This document shows, one piece after another, positions 53,738 to 62,433 of a stretch of 64,000 nucleotides of DNA. The stretch covers positions 1 through 64,000 of the forward strand of contig JAHHHB010000025.1 in assembly GCA_019359545.1 (NCBI GenBank), in the 5' to 3' direction. The notes under the pieces are model-generated. The model searched no databases, was not told the DNA's origin, and saw only the letters and a program-made list of their open reading frames with translations. A program made the translations under genes and the position numbers. How positions within the stretch are numbered: position 1 is the stretch's first letter; every line of letters starts with the position of its first letter. The stretch is from Desmonostoc geniculatum HA4340-LM1 (lineage in GTDB: Bacteria; Cyanobacteriota; Cyanobacteriia; Cyanobacteriales; Nostocaceae).

Positions 53738-53948
53738 ACTTGTAATCTCAAACGTGAAGATATTTTTAACAAGAAAGAATTCAGGAGTCAGGAGTCAGAA
53801 TTCAGAATTAGTTCTGTGTGACTGGTGGATGAATAAACGGTGGAACACTCGCGCGTAATTTTCAATTTGGTGGTCTACAGTTGGTGGTGGGTCTGAATCC
53901 CCCACTAAAAGATTGCTGAATTCTGTATTCTGTATTCTGTATTCTTCT

Positions 53949-55274
53949 TCAACTATAGTCTTGGCTTAGGGAGTTTGCCATGACTTGAGGAAATTGAATT
54001 TGCATCCACGCCCCACCAGTTTCTGGATGGTTCATTGCTTTAATTGAACCACCATGAGCGAGAAGAATTTGTTGAACGATCGCTAAACCTAAGCCATTGC
54101 CAACAATCGCCCCTATAGAATTATTATCCTGGGGGGAATGGGTTCTGGCTTTATCTCCCCGATAAAATCGCTCAAAAACATGGGGCAAATCTGCTTGGGA
54201 AAAGCCTACTCCCGAATCAATAAGATTTATTTCGAGGGATGAAGAACCAGCATTGCCGCCATTATTATTCGTTGATAGGATTTTCGCCTGGACGTGAATG
54301 GAAGTAGAAGGAAGACTATACTTAATGCTGTTGTCCAGTAAGTTAAGAAAAACCTGGTATATCCGGGCTTGATCTGCCTTAATCCAAAGATTTTCTGGCC
54401 CAGAATAATTCAGAGACAGATCTTGGCGCTGTGCTAATGGTTCTAGGGTTTCCCAAACAGATGCAATTAGCGATCGCAATTCCACAGCTTCGGCTTGCAA
54501 TTGCATGTTCGGGTTTGCTTCCATTTGGGTGAGTTCTAACCAGCTTTGCACCAAACTAATCAGCCGGTCAACTTCTTGCATGAGGCGGTTAACCCAGCGA
54601 TTTAAAGGCGGTTCCAAGCGGTTTTGTAAAGTTTCCACAACCAAGCGAATGGAAGTCAAGGGCGTTCTGAGTTCGTGTGCTAAATCAGAAAAAGAGCGAT
54701 CGCGTGCTTGATTTATATCCAATAGGGGTTGACGATTTTCTAAAAATACGCTTACTTGTCCATTGGGTAAAGGCAAGCTACACGCCCGCAAAGTCAAAGA
54801 TTTGATTGTCGGTATCTCTGCGGCATTATCACAAGATGGGTGAAATACCCACTCCTTCGTCTGTGGTTTTTGCCAATCACGAGTTTTTTCAATTAAATGA
54901 TCGAGTTCATAAGACCGTACCAACTCCAACAACAAGCGCACCTGTCCTGGTTGCCACCTTTGCAAATTTAAAATTTCCTGCGCCTGCTGATTGCACCACA
55001 ACAGTTGATTTTCTTCATCCACCTGCAAATATCCTATTGGTGCAAATTCCAGCAGGTCTTGGTAAGTTTGCAGCGACTGTTGCAAATCTTGTCGCTGCTG
55101 CCTTAAAAGCATAATTTCCTGCCGTAACCCAGGAATCAGCGGCAGTCCCAGTTTGTCAGAATGCGAGGTTAACGGTTGGAATACGCGTCTCAGGTAGCGG
55201 TTAAGTTGAACCTGTTGCCAAACCCAAAACCCAATGCCTACCGCTAAACCTAGAAAAAATCCCAATAAGAGCAT
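53949..55274 (-). CDS. sphS: Phosphate-sensing histidine kinase SphS
   Basis: A 441-residue PhoR-like kinase: one N-terminal membrane segment (about 1-20), coiled coil, a PAS domain (about 70-180, FAPIGYLQVDEENQLLWCNQ), HisKA with phospho-acceptor in SFSDLAHELRTPLTSIRLVV, and ATPase motifs NLLDNSIKYS, LIDSGVGFS and GNGLGLAIVQQIL. The PAS-plus-membrane-helix arrangement matches cyanobacterial SphS. It is transcribed after sphR (gap 53 bases) as a two-component operon. Confidence 0.93.
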   Translation of the reverse strand: MLLLGFFLGLAVGIGFWVWQQVQLNRYLRRVFQPLTSHSDKLGLPLIPGLRQEIMLLRQQRQDLQQSLQTYQDLLEFAPIGYLQVDEENQLLWCNQQAQEILNLQRWQPGQVRLLLELVRSYELDHLIEKTRDWQKPQTKEWVFHPSCDNAAEIPTIKSLTLRACSLPLPNGQVSVFLENRQPLLDINQARDRSFSDLAHELRTPLTSIRLVVETLQNRLEPPLNRWVNRLMQEVDRLISLVQSWLELTQMEANPNMQLQAEAVELRSLIASVWETLEPLAQRQDLSLNYSGPENLWIKADQARIYQVFLNLLDNSIKYSLPSTSIHVQAKILSTNNNGGNAGSSSLEINLIDSGVGFSQADLPHVFERFYRGDKARTHSPQDNNSIGAIVGNGLGLAIVQQILLAHGGSIKAMNHPETGGAWMQIQFPQVMANSLSQDYS

Positions 55275-55327
55275 TTGAGTCGTTAGTTTTTTTGTGATTA
55301 CTCAAAACTAACAACTATCTAAACTAA

Positions 55328-56080
55328 TTATCCAAACCTATAGCCAAAACCTCTTACAGTCACAATATATTCGGGATGGCTGGGGTCTTGCTCTAATTTT
55401 TCGCGCAACCAACGGATGTGAACGTCTACGGTTTTGCTATCCCCAACAAAATCTGGACCCCAAACCTGGTCTAGCAATTGTTCCCGTGACCACACCCGAC
55501 GGGCGTAACTCATAAACAGTTCCAGCAGGCGAAACTCTTTCGGAGAAAGACTCACCTCTTGACCGCGAACCAGCACGCGACATTCTTGAGGATTTAAGGT
55601 CACATCCTTGAATTTTAATACTGGTAGTTGTGGCAAATTACTTAAGCGTTGACGTCGCAGTAAAGCCCGACAACGAGCCACTAACTCGCGCATACTGAAG
55701 GGTTTGGTTAGGTAGTCATCTGCTCCTACTTCTAACCCCAAAACACGATCGGTTTCGCTGCCCTTAGCACTGAGCATTAAAATCGGTACTGGGTTTCCTT
55801 GGTGACGTAGTAAACGGCAAATATCTAAACCATTGATCTGAGGCAGCATCAAATCAAGGATGATTAAGTCAAAGGGAAGTTCCCCTGAGTTGGTTTCAAA
55901 ACTTTTGAGATACTCTACAGCAGACCGCCCATCGGGGGCAGTTATCACCCCGTAACCCTCCTCTTCCAGGGCTACAGCGAGCATTTCCTGGATTAATTCT
56001 TCATCTTCTACTACCAAAATCCGGCTGGTTTGCCCAATGTCCGTTCTGGCAGAATACTTGGTCGATTCAGTGGTATACAT
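55328..56080 (-). CDS. sphR: Phosphate response regulator SphR (PhoB type)
   Basis: A 250-residue OmpR/PhoB-type regulator: receiver (about 18-140) with EDEE, phospho-Asp in LIILDLMLPQINGLD, KPF switch Lys, and a C-terminal winged helix (ECRVLVRGQEVSLSPKEFRL; VDVHIRWLREKLEQDPSHPE). It activates genes for phosphate starvation. ATG 56080 is preferred over GTG 56089. No Pho box was recognised in its own promoter. Confidence 0.93.
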   Translation of the reverse strand: MYTTESTKYSARTDIGQTSRILVVEDEELIQEMLAVALEEEGYGVITAPDGRSAVEYLKSFETNSGELPFDLIILDLMLPQINGLDICRLLRHQGNPVPILMLSAKGSETDRVLGLEVGADDYLTKPFSMRELVARCRALLRRQRLSNLPQLPVLKFKDVTLNPQECRVLVRGQEVSLSPKEFRLLELFMSYARRVWSREQLLDQVWGPDFVGDSKTVDVHIRWLREKLEQDPSHPEYIVTVRGFGYRFG

Positions 56081-56549
56081 TGATATCACAAGAGTCTAGG
56101 ACTGTCCTTGTATCAATTAGGATGATCACATCTATTATCTAACCTGAGTGCAACCGCGCTTCTACTAGAGTTAATTCTTTTAGATTTCCTTTACAAAAGG
56201 TTACATATGTCACAGCGCCCTATTAAGAATTATAAAACGCTGTGGCTCAAAGCTGCCAATAGTCTTTTTAGTGAAATATCTGAAATTTTCTCTTGACAAG
56301 GGCAAATTGGGCTGGTTATATTTATTAGTACAAAAATACTATAGCAACCCAAAGGGAAAAATATACTGAGGAAAACAGAAAGACACAACTGTGGATAACT
56401 CGTACTGTCCTCAGTATCGGATGTTGATTATTTCAGTGTTTACACTGCACTATAAATATGATGTAAAGGCTACTCTGATGTCTGCATAGGGTAGTCATTG
56501 GTATGGCTTGCTACCCGATAAATTATTGCCTATTGAACGGAGTTGGAAT
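56081..56549. other. Divergent intergenic region
   Basis: Between sphR (leftward) and the coiled-coil gene (rightward). No gene seen. AT-rich with no strong hairpin; it should contain promoters in both directions. CGGAG at 56538-56542 is the ribosome site of the next gene. Confidence 0.4.
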
Positions 56550-57530
56550 ATGACTACAGTTGGGGTCAAGGACAGCAAACAACAACTAATGCAAGCATTT
56601 CAACAAATTCTTATCCAAAGGAAAAAGCTGGAATTTAAAATAGCAACCAAACAAGAAGAAGCAGAAAAGGCCAAAAGCCAAGAAATTCTGCAAGCAGCTT
56701 CGACATATACAGTTGATAGTATTGTCAAAGGCTTAGCAGATTTACAATTAGAGTTTGGCAGTATTCTCAATGGATTATCTGAAAAACTAGCTCAGGAAAA
56801 CTCCAAGTTAGATGAACTCAATCAAGCAATAGAAATTGAAACTCAACGTCTACAAGAACTTCAGCAAATTAGAGTTGTCGCTGATACTCTAGATATTTTA
56901 AGTCAAGAACATCAAGAAAAACTCAAAACCCTAGAACAAGATACTATTAGCAAAAAGGAAGCTTTAGAGAAAGAAGTTACAGTCAGGCGGAAAGAATGGC
57001 AAAAAGAGCAAGCAGAGTATGAAGAAAAACTCCAAGCATATAATGATTTATTAGCCAAAGACCGCCAGCAAGAAGAAGAAGAATATCAATATAAATTAGA
57101 AACAACTCGTAAGCTGAATACAGACAGTTACGAAGCAATTAAGCGTCAACAAGAAAGGGAAATACAAGAAAATTCTCAAAAGAAAGAGAAAGATTGGACT
57201 GAACGAGAAAAAATACTCACTCAACATCAACCGCTATTTGCGGATTATCAACAAAAAGTGGCCACATTTCCTAATGAACTAGAAGAAGCCGTTAAGAAAG
57301 CCAGAGAAGAAGCAATTAAAGAAACCAGCCAAAAAGCTAAAATTGAGGCTGATTTATTTGAGAAAGAATGGGAATCTACAAAACAGAGTTACGAATTAAA
57401 AATTCAATCTCTGGAAGAAACAATCAAAAAACAAACTGAGCAAATAGAAGGTATTTCTACTCAATTGCAAACTGCATTAAAACAAGCGCAAGATTTAGCT
57501 ATGAGGGCTTTTGGTAGTTCTAGTCCCTAA
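56550..57530 (+). CDS. Coiled-coil protein, paralogue 1
   Basis: A 326-residue protein from ATG 56550 (GGAG upstream), almost entirely alpha-helical: heptad-rich Glu/Lys/Gln segments over residues 20-320, with a central region (LADLQLEFGSILNGLSEKLA) and a conserved end (LQTALKQAQDLAMRAF). No signal or membrane segment. It shares this layout and many residues with the next gene, so they are a tandem duplication. Coiled-coil proteins of this kind can form filaments in cyanobacteria, but assignment to a named one is not possible. Confidence 0.75.
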   Translation: MTTVGVKDSKQQLMQAFQQILIQRKKLEFKIATKQEEAEKAKSQEILQAASTYTVDSIVKGLADLQLEFGSILNGLSEKLAQENSKLDELNQAIEIETQRLQELQQIRVVADTLDILSQEHQEKLKTLEQDTISKKEALEKEVTVRRKEWQKEQAEYEEKLQAYNDLLAKDRQQEEEEYQYKLETTRKLNTDSYEAIKRQQEREIQENSQKKEKDWTEREKILTQHQPLFADYQQKVATFPNELEEAVKKAREEAIKETSQKAKIEADLFEKEWESTKQSYELKIQSLEETIKKQTEQIEGISTQLQTALKQAQDLAMRAFGSSSP

Positions 57531-57596
57531 TAGTTATTAGTCTGTAGCGTCTTAATTATTTTGAATTTTCAATTCCTGAAGAGGAGGTTTGTTGTA

Positions 57597-58673
57597 GTGG
57601 TGAAAAAACCGACTGAGAAGAATACTAAAGTAGAAATTCTTCAGGCGTATGAGGAGTTAGCTAAAGAACAAGCAGCGCTAAAATCGCAACTCGATAAAGT
57701 TGCTAAAGAAAGCCAGCCTGTAACGAAAGAACAGCCTAAAATAGAACAAAAAACACCTATGAATCAGCTTTCTAGTGTCCAACAAAAGATGAATAATACA
57801 ATTGAAAGCTTAGCTAAAATTCAATTAGGTTTTGGTAGCGCTGCTAATGAATTATCCGAACAATTGACAACCAAGGCTTCTAAATTAGAAGAAATCAGGC
57901 AAACTTTAGAGGAAGAAATTCAACAATTAAAACAGTTGCATAATTTAGAAATTTCTGATGATATCTTGGATACTCTTATCCAAGCGTATGAAGATAATTC
58001 TAAAGCTTATCAAGATGAGTATAGCCAGCGTTCTGAAGTGTTATTGCAAGAAATTCTAGATCAAAGAAATACTTGGGGAAAAGAACAAGAAGAACATCAA
58101 CGAGCGATAAAAGAACGGAATGAAAGCCTGAACAAAACTCGCCAACGCGATGCATCAGAGTATAAGTATAATTTGGAACTCCAGCGGCAACTAGATAGTG
58201 GTGAATACGAACAAGGGCAGAAAGTATTATATAAACAACTAGAGGAATTACTCCAAGAAATAGAAAAACAGTGGGCCGAACGGGAGAAAGCAATTTCTGA
58301 ACGAGAAAAACAATTTGAAGAATTGAAGGCTAAGGTAGAGGCTTTTCCGAAAGAAAAAGAAGCAGCCATCAAAAAAGCTACAGAAGAAGGCAAAGGCATC
58401 GCCCACTACCAAGCTAAGGTCAAATCAGATTTATACTCTAAAGAAGTAGAAGGGCAAAAGCGCTTTTATGAACAAAGACTGCAATCTCTAGAACAGACGA
58501 TTACTAATCAAGATACACGTATTCAAAATCTTTCTAAACAACTCGAATCTGCCCTGAAACAAGTTCAAGATTTGGCAGTTAAAGCTATTGAAGGTACTTC
58601 CAATGTGAATTCATATCAGGCAATGAAAGAAATAGCTTTAGAACAGGCAAAGAGTCAAGTGAAAAATAAATAA
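57597..58673 (+). CDS. Coiled-coil protein, paralogue 2
   Basis: A protein of 358 residues from GTG 57597, which has GAGGAGG nine bases upstream; the in-frame TTG at 57561 lies before that site. It is Lys/Gln/Glu-rich coiled coil, similar to paralogue 1: AKIQLGFGSAANELSEQLT, QQLDSG-type linker, EKQWAEREKAISEREKQFEE, FPKEKEAAIKKA and LESALKQVQDLAVKAIEG. A 66-base gap separates the two genes, so they are likely cotranscribed and may hetero-oligomerise. Confidence 0.75.
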   Translation: MVKKPTEKNTKVEILQAYEELAKEQAALKSQLDKVAKESQPVTKEQPKIEQKTPMNQLSSVQQKMNNTIESLAKIQLGFGSAANELSEQLTTKASKLEEIRQTLEEEIQQLKQLHNLEISDDILDTLIQAYEDNSKAYQDEYSQRSEVLLQEILDQRNTWGKEQEEHQRAIKERNESLNKTRQRDASEYKYNLELQRQLDSGEYEQGQKVLYKQLEELLQEIEKQWAEREKAISEREKQFEELKAKVEAFPKEKEAAIKKATEEGKGIAHYQAKVKSDLYSKEVEGQKRFYEQRLQSLEQTITNQDTRIQNLSKQLESALKQVQDLAVKAIEGTSNVNSYQAMKEIALEQAKSQVKNK

Positions 58674-58842
58674 GCAAGAATTCACAATTCAGAATCCAGA
58701 ATAATTTGAAGAAATTTAAGAAGCTATGACACTCTGGATTTTTTAGTCATTCTGGATTCTGAGGACTAACGCCTTTATCCTTAGATAATTTATGTGTAGA
58801 GGTTTAATAAATTTAAGTCTCTACAACAAATTTTCACAGTTT

Positions 58843-58962
58843 TTATTCGGTTTTCTTTGGTTTCTTGATGTCTGGAGGTGGTTGTAGTTTCTTATTTTTC
58901 TTTGTTCCATTAGCCTGTGTTTGATTAAATGCTTGATGAGAATTTTGCTCTTGACTAGACAT
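58843..58962 (-). CDS. Possible small basic protein
   Basis: A 39-residue frame, MSSQEQNSHQAFNQTQANG then a Lys/Pro-rich tail (KKNKKLQPPPDIKKPKK). No clear ribosome site, but the composition is protein-like and the frame ends cleanly. It lies in a 640-base gap between convergent genes. Confidence 0.35.
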   Translation of the reverse strand: MSSQEQNSHQAFNQTQANGTKKNKKLQPPPDIKKPKKTE

Positions 58963-59233
58963 AATACTAAATTTTGAATTCTACTACTATTTTATCTACA
59001 TTACGGGTATTGTCGATTACAGAAATCTACGAGAAAAAATTTAAGTTTAAATAAAAATAGATAAATTATAAGCTATGATTTATATTTTTATAAAAACTAT
59101 AAATATTGATTATGTAACTATTTAGTTAGTAAGAATACATGATTTTGAGTAAAATTTATAACAAAACAAGTCGCTGTAAGAAGAAATTTTAATGACTTAT
59201 AGCAGATTGCAACTTTGTGAGGTACAGATAACT

Positions 59234-59261
59234 GTAAGGGCGAACGGCCGTTCGCCCCTAC
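59234..59261. repeat. 28-bp near-perfect palindrome (dispersed family)
   Basis: GTAAGGGCGAACG, central GC, then the inverse ending CCCCTAC, with one mismatch. Same end sequence and size as 15617-15644 and 32257-32284; here just downstream of hisA. Confidence 0.8.
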
Positions 59262-59311
59262 GATGGGATGTTTTTTTGATTGGAAGTCCCTAAAGTCTTA
59301 GTAAAAAAATA

Positions 59312-60085
59312 TCAAGCGAAGCTAGAAAAACCTAAATTGGGCGGTATATCCTGAATCCGTCCAGGACCGATCGCTTGTAATGCTTCTTTGAGTAAAATAT
59401 CCCCAGTATACAAGGCACGTCCGACAATCACACCAGTCACACCTTGTGGTTCTAACGCCAGCAAACTCAACAAATCGGTAACAGAACTCACCCCGCCAGA
59501 AGCAATTACTGGTATGGAAATTGCACCAGCTATTTCTCGCAAAGCTTCTAAATTCGGCCCTATCAATGTACCATCACGGTGTATATCTGTATAAATAATA
59601 GCTGCTGCCCCCAATTCTTGCATTGTGACAGCGAGTTGGGTTGCTAAAACTTCCGAGGTTTCTAACCAACCGCGAGTAGCTACGCGGCCATCGCGGGCGT
59701 CAATACCGATAATAATTTGTTCGGGAAATTCTTGGCAGAGTTCTTGTACTAGTTGCGGTTGTTCTACGGCGACGGTGCCGAGAATTGCCCATTGTACGCC
59801 TAGATTAAACACTTGTTGCACACTGGTGCGATCGCGCAATCCTCCACCAATTTCAATGGGCACCGATACCACTTGAGCGATCACTTCAATTGCCTGGAGA
59901 TTTACTACTTTACCTGCTTTGGCACCATCTAAATCAACTATATGCAGTCTGGTGGCACCTTCATCTACCCACTGTTTAGCAACATCAGCCGGGTTTTCGC
60001 TAAAAACTTGCGAGCGATCGTAGTCTCCTTGATACAGTCGCACACAACGACCCTCTAGTAAATCTATTGCTGGAATTACATCCAT
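59312..60085 (-). CDS. hisA: Phosphoribosylformimino-AICAR ribotide isomerase
   Basis: A 257-residue TIM-barrel enzyme of histidine biosynthesis. The catalytic Asp8 equivalent is in [20 protein letters not shown]; further markers are [39 protein letters not shown] and [16 protein letters not shown]. Full length; both half-barrel phosphate-binding sites are visible. It is not beside other his genes here. Confidence 0.97.
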   Translation of the reverse strand: MDVIPAIDLLEGRCVRLYQGDYDRSQVFSENPADVAKQWVDEGATRLHIVDLDGAKAGKVVNLQAIEVIAQVVSVPIEIGGGLRDRTSVQQVFNLGVQWAILGTVAVEQPQLVQELCQEFPEQIIIGIDARDGRVATRGWLETSEVLATQLAVTMQELGAAAIIYTDIHRDGTLIGPNLEALREIAGAISIPVIASGGVSSVTDLLSLLALEPQGVTGVIVGRALYTGDILLKEALQAIGPGRIQDIPPNLGFSSFA

Positions 60086-60124
60086 TTACTTGTCCTCATA
60101 CTCAATGCGGTAGATGTAGATAAT

Positions 60125-60180
60125 GGGGCATGGGGCATGGGGCATGGGGCATGGGGCATTGGGCATTGGGCATTGGGCAC
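60125..60180. repeat. GGGGCAT heptamer array
   Basis: Five GGGGCAT copies followed by TGGGCAT variants, between hisA and the DUF3593 gene. Confidence 0.85.
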
Positions 60181-60231
60181 TGGTCATTCTCCGCGTCCCC
60201 GCGTCCCCCCATCTCCCCATCTCCCCATTCC

Positions 60232-60525
60232 CTACTCCCTATTTTTCAATTCCTTGATTGCTTGCCGAAAACCCAACACAATCAAGATGTTCGTCAGCGT
60301 CAAAAATACTTCTGCACCACCGTGTAACCAATCTACATTGGCTAGAGACTTGCCATAATGCAATTGGGCATAAATTCCTGCGGGAATGGTGACGAAAACG
60401 AATACAAGAGTACCGTAAAATCCATATAGCGCTAAACGCGGCATTTGTGGACTGCGGCTGATAAACCACAAGAAACCCAAATAGGGAAACAGTGAAAGCG
60501 CAAACAGGGTTTCTTTAGAGATCAT
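60232..60525 (-). CDS. DUF3593 cyanobacterial/plastid membrane protein
   Basis: A 97-residue protein with three membrane segments (LFALSLFPYLGFLWFI; LYGFYGTLVFVFVTIPAGIY; ILIVLGFRQAI after WLHGGAEVFLTLTN). It matches DUF3593, found in cyanobacteria and plants. Its start overlaps the stop of the DUF2499 gene by 4 bases (ATGA), so both are coupled. The function of the pair is unknown; wide conservation suggests a thylakoid or plastid-type membrane role. Confidence 0.85.
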   Translation of the reverse strand: MISKETLFALSLFPYLGFLWFISRSPQMPRLALYGFYGTLVFVFVTIPAGIYAQLHYGKSLANVDWLHGGAEVFLTLTNILIVLGFRQAIKELKNRE

Positions 60526-60857
60526 TGCTTTGATTTAATAGGTTGGGGTGCAACAGCTTTACTAGACTTCGTGGAACGCCAAATCAAAAACGCCGCTGCC
60601 CAAACTGTAAAATTACCAACTAAGGTCATGGTAGCTTGAAGCGTTACCAGCCATTCCAGAGATTCGGCGTTGTCGAAATAATGCCAGGTACAAGCACACA
60701 TGGCACTAACCAAAGCTGGTAACATGGCAATGGATAATGCCCACCAATTGCGGTTACCAGTGAGTTCGCCATAAGTCCAAATCAACCAAATGGCAATAAT
60801 CCACTCAATAACGCTAGAAATATGAATAATCCAGGTGGGAATTGAAAGAACGTGCAT
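60522..60857 (-). CDS. DUF2499 cyanobacterial/plastid membrane protein
   Basis: A 111-residue protein with three membrane segments and the marker MHVLSIPTWIIHISSVIEWI and MLPALVSAMCACTWHYFDN; matches DUF2499. Always, as far as known, next to or fused with DUF3593 in cyanobacteria. The 4-base overlap with DUF3593 indicates a two-gene operon. A heptamer array lies directly upstream. Confidence 0.87.
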   Translation of the reverse strand: MHVLSIPTWIIHISSVIEWIIAIWLIWTYGELTGNRNWWALSIAMLPALVSAMCACTWHYFDNAESLEWLVTLQATMTLVGNFTVWAAAFLIWRSTKSSKAVAPQPIKSKQ

Positions 60858-60863
60858 AGAAGT

Positions 60864-60949
60864 GGGGAGTGGGGAGTGGGGAGTTAGGAGTTAGGAGTTA
60901 GGAGTGGGGAGTTAGGAGTTAGGAGTTAGGAGTTAGGAGTTAGGAGTTC
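60864..60949. repeat. GGGGAGT/TAGGAGT heptamer array
   Basis: Three exact GGGGAGT, then about nine TAGGAGT/GGGGAGT heptamers, filling the gap between divergent genes DUF2499 and csaB. Confidence 0.9.
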
Positions 60950-60999
60950 TGAATTCTCAATAAAATTCAAAATCTAAAATTCAAAATCTAAAATCCAAA

Positions 61000-62046
61000 A
61001 TGGCAAAGATGCGGGCGTTATTGTCTGGATATTACGGTAAGGGTAATGGTGGTGACGAAGCTTTGTTGGCAACGCTTTTGCAAATGTTACCACCTGATGT
61101 GACGCCTGTGGTGCTTTCGGGTAATCCAGAGGAAACCCGCGATCGCTACAATGTAGAAACCCACAATCGCATGGCTATTTTACCTGTTATCCAAGCTTTA
61201 CGCTCTTGCGATGCCTTGATTTGGGGTGGTGGGAGTCTGATTCAAGACGTTACCAGTATTATTAGCCCATTTTATTATGGCGGACTGATGTCATTGGCAC
61301 AGAATTTGGGTTTGAAAACTGTAGCTTGGGCACAGGGTATCGGCCCTTTGGTGCGTCCCCAAACTCGCTTCTTAGCAAGGCAAACTTTTAGAAATTGTAC
61401 CAAAGTCAGCGTCCGCGATCGCGCCAGTGCTGCTTTATTATCTGATTGGCAAATTCCTTGTATCATAGCTCCTGACCCTGTTTGGGCATTGGAATCTAAA
61501 CCAGTACCAGGACTTTGGGATTTACCGGCGCCCAGAGTTGCGGTAACGTTGCGATCGCATCCCCAACTTACAGCAGCACGTTTAGATAATTTGACTCGTG
61601 CTTTGGTGGATTTCCAAAAAGCCACCCAAGCGTTTATTTTACTGCTGCCATTCCAAAAAAGTGAAGATTTAAGTATTGCCCAAGCTATTCAACCCCATCT
61701 TAAAGATGTTAGCCAGATTTTGTCTCTGGAAGATCCGCAACTTTTAAAAGGTGTGTTTCGCGGTGTCGAAATGGCAATTGGTATGCGCCTACACAGTTTA
61801 ATTATGGCTGCTGCTGAAGGTTGTCGCTGTTTTGCTCTCAGTTACGATCCTAAGGTAAATCGTCTCATGGAAGAATTGGCAATACCTGGCTGGGATTTAG
61901 CAATTTTACCAGATGACCCCAATTTGATTAGTCTAACTTGGATGGAGCATTATGCTAATGGCGATCCGTTATCACCTGAGCAAATACAATCTTTAGTGGA
62001 TCGTGCCTTAATGCATCGTGAAGTTTTGTACGATTCATTAACCTGA
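61000..62046 (+). CDS. csaB: Polysaccharide pyruvyl transferase CsaB
   Basis: A 348-residue protein of the CsaB family, which adds pyruvyl ketal to a cell-wall-linked polysaccharide; in SLH-protein organisms this ketal is the SLH binding site. N-terminal LLSGYYGKGNGGDEALLATL, central WGGGSLIQDVTS, and C-terminal MAIGMRLHSLIMAAAEGCRC are typical. It fits functionally with the SLH-domain porin at 50021, though they are not linked. No signal peptide. Confidence 0.93.
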   Translation: MAKMRALLSGYYGKGNGGDEALLATLLQMLPPDVTPVVLSGNPEETRDRYNVETHNRMAILPVIQALRSCDALIWGGGSLIQDVTSIISPFYYGGLMSLAQNLGLKTVAWAQGIGPLVRPQTRFLARQTFRNCTKVSVRDRASAALLSDWQIPCIIAPDPVWALESKPVPGLWDLPAPRVAVTLRSHPQLTAARLDNLTRALVDFQKATQAFILLLPFQKSEDLSIAQAIQPHLKDVSQILSLEDPQLLKGVFRGVEMAIGMRLHSLIMAAAEGCRCFALSYDPKVNRLMEELAIPGWDLAILPDDPNLISLTWMEHYANGDPLSPEQIQSLVDRALMHREVLYDSLT

Positions 62047-62118
62047 CTAAAAGTCAACTGATTTTAGATTTTAATGACCCTATAATCAAGACCACACTAG
62101 CGCGTACATTTTATTGAT

Positions 62119-62433
62119 ATGAAACAGGTATCCCATCGACGACAGACCCGCATTCTACAAGCATCATTAGCACCTGAAGAAGTACGTAACCGTAAAAAAC
62201 AACGCGATCGTCTTGCTATGCGGTGTCGTGCTATTTTCGAGCGCTTACATCCAACTTTGATCGAAACACATTACAACTGGCATATTGCCATCGATCCTGA
62301 AACACAACAGTACCTTATTGACCCAACGCTCTTGGGAATAATGCAAAAAATCCACGATACTTACGGCAACATCAACAAAGTCAAAGTTACCATATTCAGA
62401 CTCAACGACACGGGAACCTGCGGCAGTTTATGA
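62119..62433 (+). CDS. Hypothetical protein paired with a retropepsin-like gene
   Basis: A 104-residue protein, basic at the N-terminus (HRRQTRILQASLAPEEVRNR), with DxxTQQYLIDPTLLGI in the second half. Its stop overlaps the next gene's start by 4 bases (ATGA). The family is known only as a partner of small aspartic-protease-like proteins in cyanobacteria. Two-gene, overlapping layout and small size recall toxin-antitoxin pairs, but nothing else shows this. Confidence 0.65.
   Translation: MKQVSHRRQTRILQASLAPEEVRNRKKQRDRLAMRCRAIFERLHPTLIETHYNWHIAIDPETQQYLIDPTLLGIMQKIHDTYGNINKVKVTIFRLNDTGTCGSL

Larger units (their letters stand above)
58674..59311. other. Intergenic region around the small basic frame
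   Basis: Holds a hairpin-forming pair after the coiled-coil gene (CAGAATCCAGAAT at 58689 and ATTCTGGATTCTG at 58748, which also encloses GACACTCTGG), a possible terminator; the small frame at 58843-58962; an AT-rich stretch; and the palindrome at 59234-59261. No other gene seen. Confidence 0.5.

Noticed and set aside
58000-58399. Minus-strand proteins opposite the second coiled-coil gene
   Set aside because: Shadows of a low-complexity Glu/Lys-rich coding sequence.
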